DNA of 64,000 nucleotides from Plasmodiophora brassicae (Eukaryota > Endomyxa > Phytomyxea > Plasmodiophorida > Plasmodiophoridae), in NCBI GenBank assembly GCA_039704465.1, contig JASFAU010000001.1:1116001-1180000 (forward strand), written 5' to 3'. The position numbers and the translations under genes were made by a program. The notes below the pieces were generated by a model. It had not been told where the DNA came from. It saw only the letters and a program-made list of their open reading frames with translations, and made no database searches. Below, in pieces: positions 10,685 to 20,732 of this stretch (the first letter of the stretch is position 1; each line of letters begins with the position of its first letter).

Positions 10685-13600
10685 ATGGTGCTCAATTTGA
10701 ATAACCCCGGCCTCGGTGCCGGTGTCTGGGCCATCTTCGGTTTCTATTTGCTGGGTACGATCTATCAGAACTCGTTTATCCTTGGATTCGCTGACATCTG
10801 GCCAATAGCGGTATTCCTAGCCGCTATACGCGACTGTTTTACGCGCCGCCGGCACAAACAGGATGATTCGCAGCACAGGACGTCGTCTCTCAGTGATTAC
10901 CTCGCCTCTGGGACCTCATCGACACTTGTCCTAACTGCGACGTTGATGATGGCCTCGCAAGGCGGGTTCTTCATCTATGGCGTGCCGGTCGACGCCTACA
11001 CTGAAGAGTACCAATCGCCTAGATTCTACTTGTCGTTCATGCTGAAGCTGACACGAGCTTGCACAGTTTCGCGGCATTCAAATGGATACCAGCGTTCTTG
11101 TTTGCCGTCTTGGGCAGCCTGCTGGTGACGCCGCGCCTTCTAAGGCTAAGCAAGGTACCCCGAATGGATGGATAAGTAGGAGGCCTACCAACAACGCTGA
11201 CTACAATGGCAGATCCGCCGATATGAATCCCCGGTTGATTTCCTCAACGATCGTTACCGATCCTCGTCAGGCATATACTGCTGCTGTATTCGTATTGATC
11301 GCTGACCGTCATCGTTAGGTTGATGCGTGTTGTTGCCAGCGCTGTCATGGTCGTCCCAATGGTTGGTTTCCTGGCCCTCCAGTACGGAGCCATTGGTGTC
11401 GTGATGGAAATCATATCGCAGGGCACCATCCCGCGGCTTTGGGGTGAGGCTCGCGCGTCGTCCTTCATTTGCGATTGCATTTGGCTTACCTGTTCCAGGC
11501 GCGATCTTCATTGCCTGTATTGTCCTTGTGCTAGAGGCAATGGGAGACCTGACGACTGTCACCGTTACCGATATCGTTCATGCGGCCGCCCTTCTTCTGG
11601 CGTTCATGTTCATGCTGATAATCCAATCCTCCGTCTTTTGTACGTTGTCTTCGGTTGCCAATTTGTCGTGGGTATTCATTGTGGTGTTGTAGATGGGGTT
11701 TCCGCCATCACCCGATACATGTACGAAGTGGGCAACACTGGCATCGTGGCAGTACCATCGCCAACGATACGAGGGAACTGGATCCTATGGAGCGTCCCAT
11801 GGATTGCATTCACTTTTGTAGGCGAATGGCTCCGCCCAGTCGCTCTGTGCTGTCGCTAATCTGTCTGCAATGCAGTACCCCCATTACATGACGCGTGTGA
11901 CGTCTGTACGGGCGGTGAAACCGTATCGCCTGGCGCTGGTGTTCCAAACGCTGTTGCCGTTCTTCGCCGTACCAGCCGGTGTCTTGCTGATCATCTGCAG
12001 CCAGGCCCTTCTGCCCCAGTTAACGGCGGCGCCGACGATCTCTGGCGAGTACGCGAACGTTCAGCACGTTCAGGATGTCCTGGCGTACTCGATTCGCCTC
12101 GCCATGCAACAAGGCGGTGGTCCGTACTTCTTGGGGTCCATGGTCTTCGTCGCTGCTGTCGGTTGCGTCATGTCAACCGGGGGGAGCGTCGTGCAGGGTG
12201 TCGCCACAGTCGTCACCGTCGACATCTACCGGCCGCTGGCTGGGTCGGATTCACGTTCCGCCCCGCGCAGCAACACCGTTAGCCGCCTCATCGCCATGCT
12301 GTGCAGCGTCAGCTTCACCGTCTTCGGTGTCCTACTGGGCAACTATGGCAGCCTGGACGTCACGGCCATGATTTCGCTACAGAACGCGGTCGTACTGCAG
12401 GTCATGCCCGCCTTCGTCCTCGGCCTCTACTGCCGGTTCGCAACAGCGATGCCTATCGCTATCGGTACGACATCCGCTCAGAGAGGGGGCAATCCCGCCA
12501 TGCTGACCATGCCGAAGGGATGATCGGTGGAGTGGGAGTGACGCTAGTATGCCATTTCCTGCTGCCTGCAGTGTCCCCATCGTCCTATGTGCCTGCGGGC
12601 TGGATCGGGATGTCGGCGAACGTTGTCCTGACTGGGGTCCTTCTCGCAGTGATGTACGGATCGTGTCACGTGCTGCTGCAATGTGGTGTGCTGATCATCT
12701 TGTTCAGGGGTCGTGATGAACCGAAGAAGTCGGACGAGAGCACCATCGATATCAGCATCAGCTCGTCGTCGGGCCACTCCGTCCAGACGTTGTCGTCGAT
12801 GTCGCACCCGAAAAGTACCCGCCTGCTGTTCCTGACCCGTTAGGCATGGTGCTGACACCTCTGCAGACGCGGGCAGGTTCACGACGCGTTTGCCCGAGCG
12901 GCTGATCGGGTATCGCATCCGACTGAACCGGAGCTGGGACGACGAGGACCTCGAGTTCGAAGACCGGTATCACCCAGAGATGTCGGTCAGCAACGTGTCC
13001 ACCTTCTCAGGTACGATTGATTCATCATTGGCGAACGTCATGCATTGGACTAAAGGCGTATCAGAAACGTACCAGGCGGACCACGCTCGGGTTGGCTCTA
13101 CGTCGCTCGGGTCCATCGGCCGTGTTGGCGATCGCTGCACCGAGCCGATCCACAATCCGATCCTTCTCGGCATTGTCGCCTTCTTCCTGATCATGTCCTC
13201 ACCGCTGATCCTGTCCGTCGGCCAAGATGGTACTTGCTGTGTTGCTTGCCGTCTTAACGTCGCTATCGCTGAGCGTCGCATGCGACAGGCTCGTCAAGTG
13301 GCTTGCCGCACTGGGTCTACATGAGCCTGTTCGCATCACTAACCGCCGCCATCCTCATCATCTACGTCATGTTCGCATCGTGGGACATCGTTGACGACGA
13401 CCGCGAGACGACGAAGAAACACGGGCAGGCGTCGTTCTCGGACGATGGCAGCCGGCACCAGGAGCTATCGAGGCAGACGGCGACCGAGGCGGGCCCACCC
13501 AGCCGATCGATGAGTGGAACGCAAGGCCCGATCCAACGCCAGTCGTCCGCGCCGAGGCAGCACCCCCAGGTACCCACCAGCCAAACGACAGCGGACGTGG

Positions 13601-13815
13601 AGCCACAGAACCGGCCGGCACAGCGGGCGATCCAACGCCAGCCATCCGGTCCCAAGCGGCAAGGTCAGCAGCAGCGAGCGGCGGGCCCCGCTTCCAGACG
13701 CCAGGGACCGATCTGGCACTCGGGCGCTCTGCCGTCAACGAAGCCCATAACTGTCCCAGAGCACAGCGACCGTGAGGATTCATTGAGCAGCTTCAGCTTC
13801 TCAGAGGAACCGTAA
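10685..13815 (+). CDS. sodium:solute symporter (SSF) family transporter
   Basis: Ten exons (introns 11008-11066, 11155-11212, 11266-11318, 11444-11498, 11640-11692, 11818-11875, 12465-12517, 12815-12866, 13230-13288) give 739 residues. The N-terminal two-thirds has the SSF pattern: helix pairs, the IRRYESPVDFLNDRY segment, the YPHYMTRVTSVRAVKPYRLAL segment between helices, and the MSTGGSVVQGVATVVTVDIYR segment near helix 8. These carriers couple Na+ or H+ to uptake of sugars, amino acids or urea; the substrate cannot be read from sequence. After the core are two more hydrophobic segments (NPILLGIVAFFLIMSS and a later one) and a long Gln/Ser/Pro-rich tail likely to be cytosolic. All joins preserve frame. 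The gene ends 60 bp from the convergent CFAP119-like gene. Confidence 0.82.
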
Positions 13816-13875
13816 CGAAACGTGGCGCTCCCCAGCACGAAGTGAATACAGTTACCAGCATACATGAGGTACCCG

Positions 13876-14960
13876 TCATCCTTGCTGGATGGCCGGGGGG
13901 TCACGCACGGCCAGCGACGCCGACGTGATGCGGTCGGCTTCCAGCTGGAACTGTCTGTCCATCGCGTCGAGCTGGTCGTCCAGTCGCTTCTGCAGAGCGG
14001 CCAGGCGCGGGTCCAGCAACGCCTGCAACGCCGCCTTCGCCTCCGGATCCGACATGACTTTCACACGGGAACGTCAGCACCGGTACCGATTCAGGCATCC
14101 CATCCGACGCACTCATGTTAATCTCGTCGTCTGTCAGCGGTGGTGGACCGCCCACTGTGGACGGTTGCTCATCAGGCGCGTGCTGCGACTCGCCGGCAGC
14201 CTGCGTCCCATTCGACGCCGCCCCATTCGTGGCCGGTTCCTGCTCTGACTTGGCGTTCGGTTGATCAGCGGGCACAAGCGTCGCTGTTGACAAAGGCGGG
14301 TAGACGGTCGGGGTTGGAGCCAACGCCCGTTCCGTTTGCAGATGGAGGTGACGCGTGCGCCCCAGAACGTACTGGTACAAGTGCAGGAAACGAAAGACGC
14401 GATCCAGGAAGAACGACGTCAGTGATTTGACGTCGACCAGCGAAAAGACGGCGATGCTGCGAGGCGAACGACGAACGCTGTGTCGGATCAGCATCGCCCT
14501 GAAATGGTCCACCACGCGTTCTGGATCGGGAAGATCGGCCCCTGCTGGAATGTGTCACGCGGGACAAGGACGACGGCGTGGCCATGGGGGTATTACCGCA
14601 TGCGAACGTGATGGTTTCGATCAGGATGGCACACGACGTGCTGATCTGTTCGGGGCGATACTGCATGTCGTGACACAACTGGACGAGTCTCTCGAACAGC
14701 CGCAGAAGAGCGCGCTGTCTGTGAGCGGGAAGGGGGGCGCCACCACCCCATTGGCGCTCCACGAGGTCCCGTACCGCGTCCCTAGGTGATAGCGTTCCTG
14801 GTTAGGCTGGCAAAGTGACGATGGGCCTATGCCGCGCCTACGATCGTTGTGCTGGACTGGCACCTCGATCGCAGATGGCGTCCGTCGCGTGGTCGACGTG
14901 TTTATCGACCAGGAACAGGGGCACACGCGGTCGCAGACGCCTGCCCACGTCGACCGACAT
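13876..14960 (-). CDS. CFAP119/CCDC189-like cilium protein
   Basis: Four exons (14864-14960, 14597-14797, 14113-14544, 13876-14057; introns of 66, 52 and 55 nt) encode 303 residues. The core has a helix SPRDAVRDLVERQW, a helical LFERLVQLCHDMQY segment, and then HFRAMLIRHSVRRSPRSIAVFS followed by a second helical stretch LDRVFRFLHLYQYVL. The HSVRRxPxSI...LF block is the hallmark I associate with CCDC189 (CFAP119), an axonemal or radial-spoke-associated protein. A Ser/Thr/Pro-rich linker and a C-terminal coiled coil (residues about 245-300) follow. If right, the organism makes flagella at some stage. Family assignment rests on remembered motif similarity. Confidence 0.65.
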
Positions 14961-14994
14961 GGACGACTAGGACTCCCAATCGATCGGTACACCG

Positions 14995-15801
14995 TCAGAC
15001 GGTTCGCTGGGGCAATCGCGCGTTTATATTGTGACTGATTACCCTGTCACGCCGGGTCGACTGTCTCCGGGACGTTGTAGTGACCGTCCCCAGGACGGCG
15101 TGGTGGTCGGATAGATCGAAGGGCGTGCCATCGGCATTGGCCAGGACCCGAACGGTCCTCCTCTGGACCGCATACCGAACAGCGTTCCCGTTCCCTTCCA
15201 GGACGAGAAAGACGTAGTCGACATGTGTCGGTGACGCATTGGGGACCCTTGATTGCAGGAACGTGTTCGTGGACGGGTCCCAGGATTTCCACCCTTGGTT
15301 CGACTTTGTGACCGCGGGCACTTCCGCCCGTAGTATCGACAGCATGTCGTCGTACTCGTCGGAACCGAAGTCGACGTTCAGGTCGCCCGCCAGGATAACG
15401 ACGTCGATCATGGGAGACACACGACGGTCGATGAACGCCCTCAGTTGCTGCATTTGCTGCTGGCGAACGAGTCGCTCGCGTTCGCCTTTGCCCGCTTGGA
15501 AATGCGTCCCGATGATGGCGACACGTTGGGCGCGCACGGCCGTCTCCACGTAAGCGAATCCTTTGGCGGCCAGGTAGTCGGTACCGGATGCGGCATCGCA
15601 GACGGCGATGTCCTGGAATTCGATGGGCGTCTTGACGGCGATAAACACGCCCCCGTGGTGGACCCGCTGGATCGACGTCGCTTCATGAACGGACAGCACT
15701 CCTATCGCAGCAGCATAGAAACCCGTCAACCTGAGCACACGCGCAATGACTCGTCCGAACAGAAACGCCCTGTCTGCCGCTGCTACTGGGACCTGCCAGT
15801 A
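14995..15801 (-). CDS. endonuclease/exonuclease/phosphatase-fold protein, N-terminus missing
   Basis: The frame is open from 15801 to a stop at 14995. It contains the C-terminal catalytic elements of the DNase I-like/neutral sphingomyelinase fold: GTHFQAGK, AGDLNVDFGSDEYDDML, HVDYVFL and SDHHAVLG, which carry the metal-binding Asp/Asn and the catalytic His pair. The expected N-terminal strand with Asn and the LQE-type glutamate is not found: the upstream 230 bp, before the opposite-strand gene at 16032, has no matching frame and no convincing ATG. A hydrophobic stretch (RLTGFYAAAIGVLSVHEA) near the start could be a signal sequence of a reduced protein. Either an unrecognised 5' exon exists or the gene is truncated. 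Confidence 0.55.
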   Translation of the reverse strand, partial: YWQVPVAAADRAFLFGRVIARVLRLTGFYAAAIGVLSVHEATSIQRVHHGGVFIAVKTPIEFQDIAVCDAASGTDYLAAKGFAYVETAVRAQRVAIIGTHFQAGKGERERLVRQQQMQQLRAFIDRRVSPMIDVVILAGDLNVDFGSDEYDDMLSILRAEVPAVTKSNQGWKSWDPSTNTFLQSRVPNASPTHVDYVFLVLEGNGNAVRYAVQRRTVRVLANADGTPFDLSDHHAVLGTVTTTSRRQSTRRDRVISHNINARLPQRTV

Positions 15802-16031
15802 TCAATCCCGTACTCTGCGTCTCATGCCTGGAACATTCGTCGTTTGCAGCTGCCAGTAGTAGCGGGTGGGTGGCCCACAGCTGCTGCTGCGTGTGACTGG
15901 TTCCGTCGGTCTGCCACACAGCTCCACCCCCAAAAAAGATTGGGCACTGCGGTGGCGGGATTCAAATTGGCGCGCGACTGGCGGGGCGGGGTGTCACACT
16001 GTATCCGGGTGGGGCGCGATCGCGTCGGGGC

Positions 16032-18285
16032 ATGCCCATCCACGCAGCCGTCGTCGGGTTCGATGCCGCCGAGCCCGAGTTCTGCCCGGGGATTGACGGG
16101 GCGGCGCGTCTCAAGGTCCGGTTCGACGGCTATGGGTCGTCGACCGATACCGACGAGGTTGACGTCGATGACGAGCGCAGCAGCGCTGATTGCGTGTTCA
16201 TCGGTGATGTGGTCACCGAGCAGGAGCTTGGGGTCCATTCGGAGATTGAAAGGTGCCTTGCGAGACGGCATTCTGCCGCGCACTGCATACAACGTGCATG
16301 GCGTCGCTTTCGTCGATTGACTCGCTCGACACGCGTTCTTCAATCGGCATGTTATTCGATTCGCGCCGTCCATCGCCACCGAGTCGCCCTTGCAGCGAAC
16401 ACCATTGTGTCGTGTTGGATGGTGTCCATTTACGTACGACGTCATCTGCAGCTACAGCATGCCGTTATCGCAATGCAACGCCTCTTTCGACGTCGTCGCA
16501 TAATAGCCCGTTTCCATTGGGCTGCTGATTCCGTATTGGCCAATCATCATCGGCAGCTCAACGAGGCCGCTCTCGTTGTGCAACGTTCCGTCCGTCGTCG
16601 CCGGCTGCTTCATGCTTTCAGACACACGGCTCTCTCTGTGCTCCGCCGTCACCGGAATCAACTGTGGCAATCGGCTGTTACGATTCAAAGGTGCTATCGT
16701 GCACACGTCGTTCGCCAAAAAATTCGATGCCTTGTTGCCAGTGCATTGGACGCCTATCGGTGTCGTGTGTCGCAGGCAGCATTGATCGTACAGCGACGAT
16801 ATCGGCGCTGTAGACAACTCCGGTCATTCAGGGCTGTTGTTGAGTCTGTACTGGTTGCGCATCGTCGCGCATGCGTTGCTGCTACTACAATTCAGCGAAT
16901 GTATCGTCGTCGACGAAGGTTGCAGCAGCAGCAGCAGCAGCAGCATGAACGTGTGCTGAACGCTGCTCTTGTTATACTGCGGTGGTTTCGGGTTCGTCGC
17001 TCACGGACAGCCTTCAGATCCTCCGTTCTGGCGGCACTCGAAGAGTACAGGCGTCGTCAACACGCCGCAGCAGCCGTTCTACAAAAGCGCTTTAGAAGTC
17101 GCCGTCGGCGCCAGAGATTTCAATCCGTAGCCCTGGATGCTCTTCGCCATCACCGGCACCGCATTCTTAATGCGACAAGGCTGATGCAGAAGCGCATACG
17201 ACGTCGTCAGCGCATCGATGCGTTCCGACGCGTTGTCCATGCAGCATTGGAAATCCATCGAGCGCGTGTTCGGGCCGTTCTGAAATTGCAGGCAGTGTTT
17301 CGTCGCCGCCGCCTTCGCAATGCTTTCCGTTCGACAGTCGTTGCCGCTCTGCAGGCGCACCGCTCGCGTCAGCATTGGGCGGCAACCATCTTGCAATCCC
17401 GTCGCCGAGGACAACTCGTGCGCAACCTCGTCGCCAAGTGGACGCTGAGCGCGGAAACAATTCAGTCCTGCTGGAGGAGACACCGGTCACGAAGGAACCT
17501 GCGGCGGTTGAAACGCGAATCTGAAATCAACGATCGCCGCCGTGTAGTGCTGGCCAAGCTCGGGTCTCTACCTAAATCAGGCGATGATCGGGTCCAGATG
17601 CTGCGAGAGCGGTTCTCGCAACGGCTAGCCGACATCGAGTTCAATGCCGATCACGACGGTGCTGCTGCTGCTGCTGCTGCGAACGTTCGTGACCTGTCTC
17701 CAGCGCGGTCATCTGCCTCTGTCCTCAATATGCTTGATCAGAAGCGTGAACGTTTGCTAAGGGTGCGCGCTCAGCTGGAGCGCATGCGATCCAGAGGCAC
17801 TGCTGCGCCTTCAACAGGCAGAGCTGGGCTGAGCGCTGGACCTTCTCCTGCCGAACCCGCCTCATCGAGTTCAGCAACATCGCTGGCAACGAAGAAACTA
17901 TCCTGGAACGATGACTGCGGCAATGACCTCCTTGATATCCAGAATCATCGCCACGAACCCCGTCCTGGAGCAGTACCACGCCGGTCATGTATGAAGCCAG
18001 GAAAGAATGCCGCGCCTCGCCGCAGGACCTGCGCACAACGGATTACCAACGTCCTGTCGACAACGTTTGGCAGTGCTCGTAGGTGCCGGATTGGTGGCTC
18101 CGCGAATGATGGTACTGAAAACGTTGATGTGAATGCTGCAAAACCGTCGTCAGCTACGGTATGTTGTATCCCGTTTCGATTAGCACAATGCATTTCAGTA
18201 ATCAATACTGTTCTGTTAGGGGAAGACGGGTACTCCACGACGGAACGGTAGCGCTCAACGCGTTCGCGTGGCGGGTCACACCTGA
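16032..18285 (+). CDS. multi-IQ-motif protein (calmodulin-binding repeat array)
   Basis: Exon 1 (16032-18158) and a short exon 2 (18220-18285) joined by an intron with a perfect GTATGT donor (61 nt); 730 residues. From about residue 75 to 490 the protein is a tandem array of roughly 43-residue units of the type AAxxIQRxxRRRRxxxxFR, each containing a recognisable or degenerate IQ motif followed by a helix. This resembles ASPM and unconventional-myosin neck regions and predicts a long rigid helix coated with calmodulin-like light chains. An (CAG)n run inserts seven Gln inside one repeat, and a GCT run encodes seven Ala near residue 540. No motor, CH or ASH domain is present, so it is not ASPM or a myosin. 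Likely cytoskeletal scaffold. Confidence 0.75.
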
Positions 18286-18376
18286 TGTCATCATAGCGGC
18301 TGCTTAAATATTTCTTTAGTACATCGATCTATGCATTTGTACACGGTGGTGCAGAAATGGAGTAGCGGTAGAGGTT

Positions 18377-20026
18377 CTAATCTATTTTCGCTTTCATTCG
18401 GTGTCGGACAATCCATAGCCGTATGAACAGGCAGCAAGCCGACCAAAACGCTAAAGTGCATACGCCCACAACGATAGCGACTCTAGTCCACGACAGCTTC
18501 GCCAAATGTTGCATCTCGTTGACGATCCACAGCCCATGTGAGAACTTGCCGAGCGTGTTGATGAGAGCAATGATCTCATTACGCGTCAGCTTTTGGGGGT
18601 TGTTGAACAGGATCTTCAGGGCTGTTCCCAGGCCGAGCACTTGCAACTAAAAAGAAGGTAAAGCTGCGCTCGAAGTACCAGATCCTAGTCTACCAACGAA
18701 CCTTTCCATGAACCTTGCACTTATCGCACTGGACGCAGTCTAAGATCAGGCTCAGGTTACGGAAGTGGTTCTTGAGCTGCGTCTTTATCGACCCCTGACA
18801 GTTTCCGATAAATTTGTCGAACAAGACCCACATACACGCGCCAAACCATTGCAAGGTCCTGGAACATAATCCGCTCGTCGAAACTATGTTCAGGAGAACA
18901 TTGCTGAATCATTGGGGACGCTAGCCTAACATGGAAGCGTGAGGAGATTCACGCACGAACAGTCGCTGTCTCGTACAGAGCACGAAGAAGGGCGTCAACT
19001 CGTTGGTCTTCGGCGTCGTTGTTCCCAGTATGAAAATCGTAGTTCAGAAGGTGTGGAGACACCTTGTTGACTGCACGAAGCAGGAAGACGTATGTGAAAT
19101 ACATATTCTGAATTCGATTCGGATGATTCCCCAGCATACGATCGAACCTACCCCCGATCAAGAACATTAGCTGTGATCGAGCCAGGTTAGAGTAGACTTA
19201 CACACGAGGTTCAGGCCCCCATTCCAGTCCTTCTCCCAAAGGGTGATTAAACGATACGTGAGCAGCGATGCAGGCTTGCATGCCACTGAGAAGTCGGTAG
19301 AAAACTCTCTTTTCGTAACACATGCTCGACATATCCTCTGTCAATCCATTGTGAGGGTGGCGACCGGCGAAAACTGATACTGCCGGGTACCTTGGAAACA
19401 GTTCTCGCCATACATGGCAGCCCAGACTTTCCGAGCGCTCTCTCCGGTGTATCCGGTATACCCTTCAGGGTTTCTTTGAAGGTCAATGAAAGTCACTGAT
19501 CGAAGATGAGAACCGGCTGCCAATACCCCAGCAACATGCTCACTGTTTCCCGTGTCTTGGACGATCCAGCTGTCATCTTTCTCGGTCCAGTGCCTGAAGG
19601 ACGGTAGACCTGTGTCCAGTTCCGTCCCGGCCTTCCACAGAGGTGGTATCTGTTGTCGGCAGACCGTAAACGAGAGGCCCTGCCAGCAATGGTGACGGGA
19701 TACCTACGTCGTCATCTTCACACTCGCACACACTGCACCCAGGGCTGTGGCACATGGAGTACCCCTGCCAGAACTGGCATTCATTGTCGAGGTTGACCTG
19801 GAAGATGCGGAAGAATCGCGTCTCCCGCAACCGCTGCAACGTGGCGTGCAGCTGGTCCTGGTTCGCCAGATCGACCGTCTCCATTTCGCAGCAGCAGTCA
19901 TCGATCTTCGCCGGACCGGTCAGCAACGCAACGACACGACGCACCACTCCTGCACCCGCATACCTTCGTAGGCGTAACGGCGACGACAGCGGCAGCGACA
20001 ATCACCAGCAGCGCACGGCGACGCAT
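18377..20026 (-). CDS. ERO1: ERO1-type ER thiol oxidase with C-terminal membrane anchor
   Basis: Flavoprotein that reoxidises protein disulfide isomerase in the ER. Exon 1 (19964-20026) is a signal peptide. The shuttle region CEFWQ-type context (NECQFWQGYSMC), RNPEGYTGYTGESARKVW, ENCFQ, CYEKRVFYRLLSGM, NHPNRIQNMYFTY and the active-site CVQCDKCKVHGK are all present across about eight exons, ending with a helix and one transmembrane segment (VAIVVGVCTLAFWSACCLF). Introns visible include 19906-19963, 19651-19707 and 19148-19203. At 19216-19220 a run of five C (G on the coding strand) shifts the frame: with four, EWG would run directly into the conserved NL motif. This is either a homopolymer error or a disabling mutation. 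Confidence 0.85.
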
Positions 20027-20149
20027 TACGTGACAATGACACGTGTACTACCCCACCCTGGCGGCACCTGTCGAGCCCGAGGGCCAAAATCGCCCTTGCC
20101 CGACGCCGGGACGCCGCGCGCCTATTTGTAGACGTTTTCGCGTGTTCGA

Positions 20150-20335
20150 CCCGCCCCAGGCAGGGCCAGGGCGCCCCGAACGTCCAGCCAGCGCCATCAT
20201 CGCCAGCAGGCGCGTGCTGCAGGGTTTGCGATCATCAAAATCGCTTCGTTCATCGTCCACGATCATATTATGGAGAATCGCGGCTGTCGACACCAAGACA
20301 CCGTTCGCCTCTATTCGCAAACCTGACCTGCAGCG
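20150..20335 (-). mobile_element. PIF/Harbinger-like DDE transposase fragment
   Basis: On the minus strand the translation contains AAILHNMIVDDERSDFD, close to the (V/I)LHNMI(I/V)xDE motif near the end of the catalytic domain of PIF/Harbinger-type DDE transposases. No other part of a transposase is visible on either side; the same frame continues antisense through the GH3 gene, so it is not a long real ORF. A 12-repeat CT tract lies immediately adjacent. This is most likely a relic of an insertion between ERO1 and the glucosidase gene. Confidence 0.5.
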
Positions 20336-20344
20336 CGCCGAAGG

Positions 20345-20369
20345 CTCTCTCTCTCTCTCTCTCTCTCTC
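20345..20369. repeat. (CT)n microsatellite
   Basis: Twelve uninterrupted CT dinucleotides next to the transposase fragment. Confidence 0.95.
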
Positions 20370-20732
20370 GATATTATTGCGGGCGGCCTCCTGCAACCTG
20401 GTAAAGAGCTGGCGCGCAGGACCCTGGGGTCTGGAATGCTTTCCACGAAATCTGGGAGATGCGGCCTGTTTGCGGGAAACAGGCTGGCTGCGAGCATGGG
20501 GATGTCGGGAATATGTGATGCGAACTGTGAACCAGTCCGGGTGCCCCCCGCGGATGACACATGCGGAACACCGGTACTAAACCAAACCAAACCACCGTCG
20601 CCGAGATTTCGTTCCAGAAGGCGGTTCCAGGGCGCGCGACCCGCTGACTGATACGTTGCACGACTTCGGTACAGTCCTGTGGCACTGGCAGTCCCATATA
20701 TCCAGGGGAGCAACACAGACGCCGCGGCTCCG

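Noticed and set aside
12970..13080. Possible intron inside the symporter at 13012-13071
   Set aside because: Removing it would change phase and lose the downstream membrane helix; the frame reads through without a stop.
14053..14070. An 18-base string shared with 42570-42587 (CCCGTGTGAAAGTCATG-type)
   Set aside because: One copy lies in an intron/exon join of the CFAP119-like gene and the other in the amine oxidase coding sequence; flanks are unrelated, so it is likely chance.
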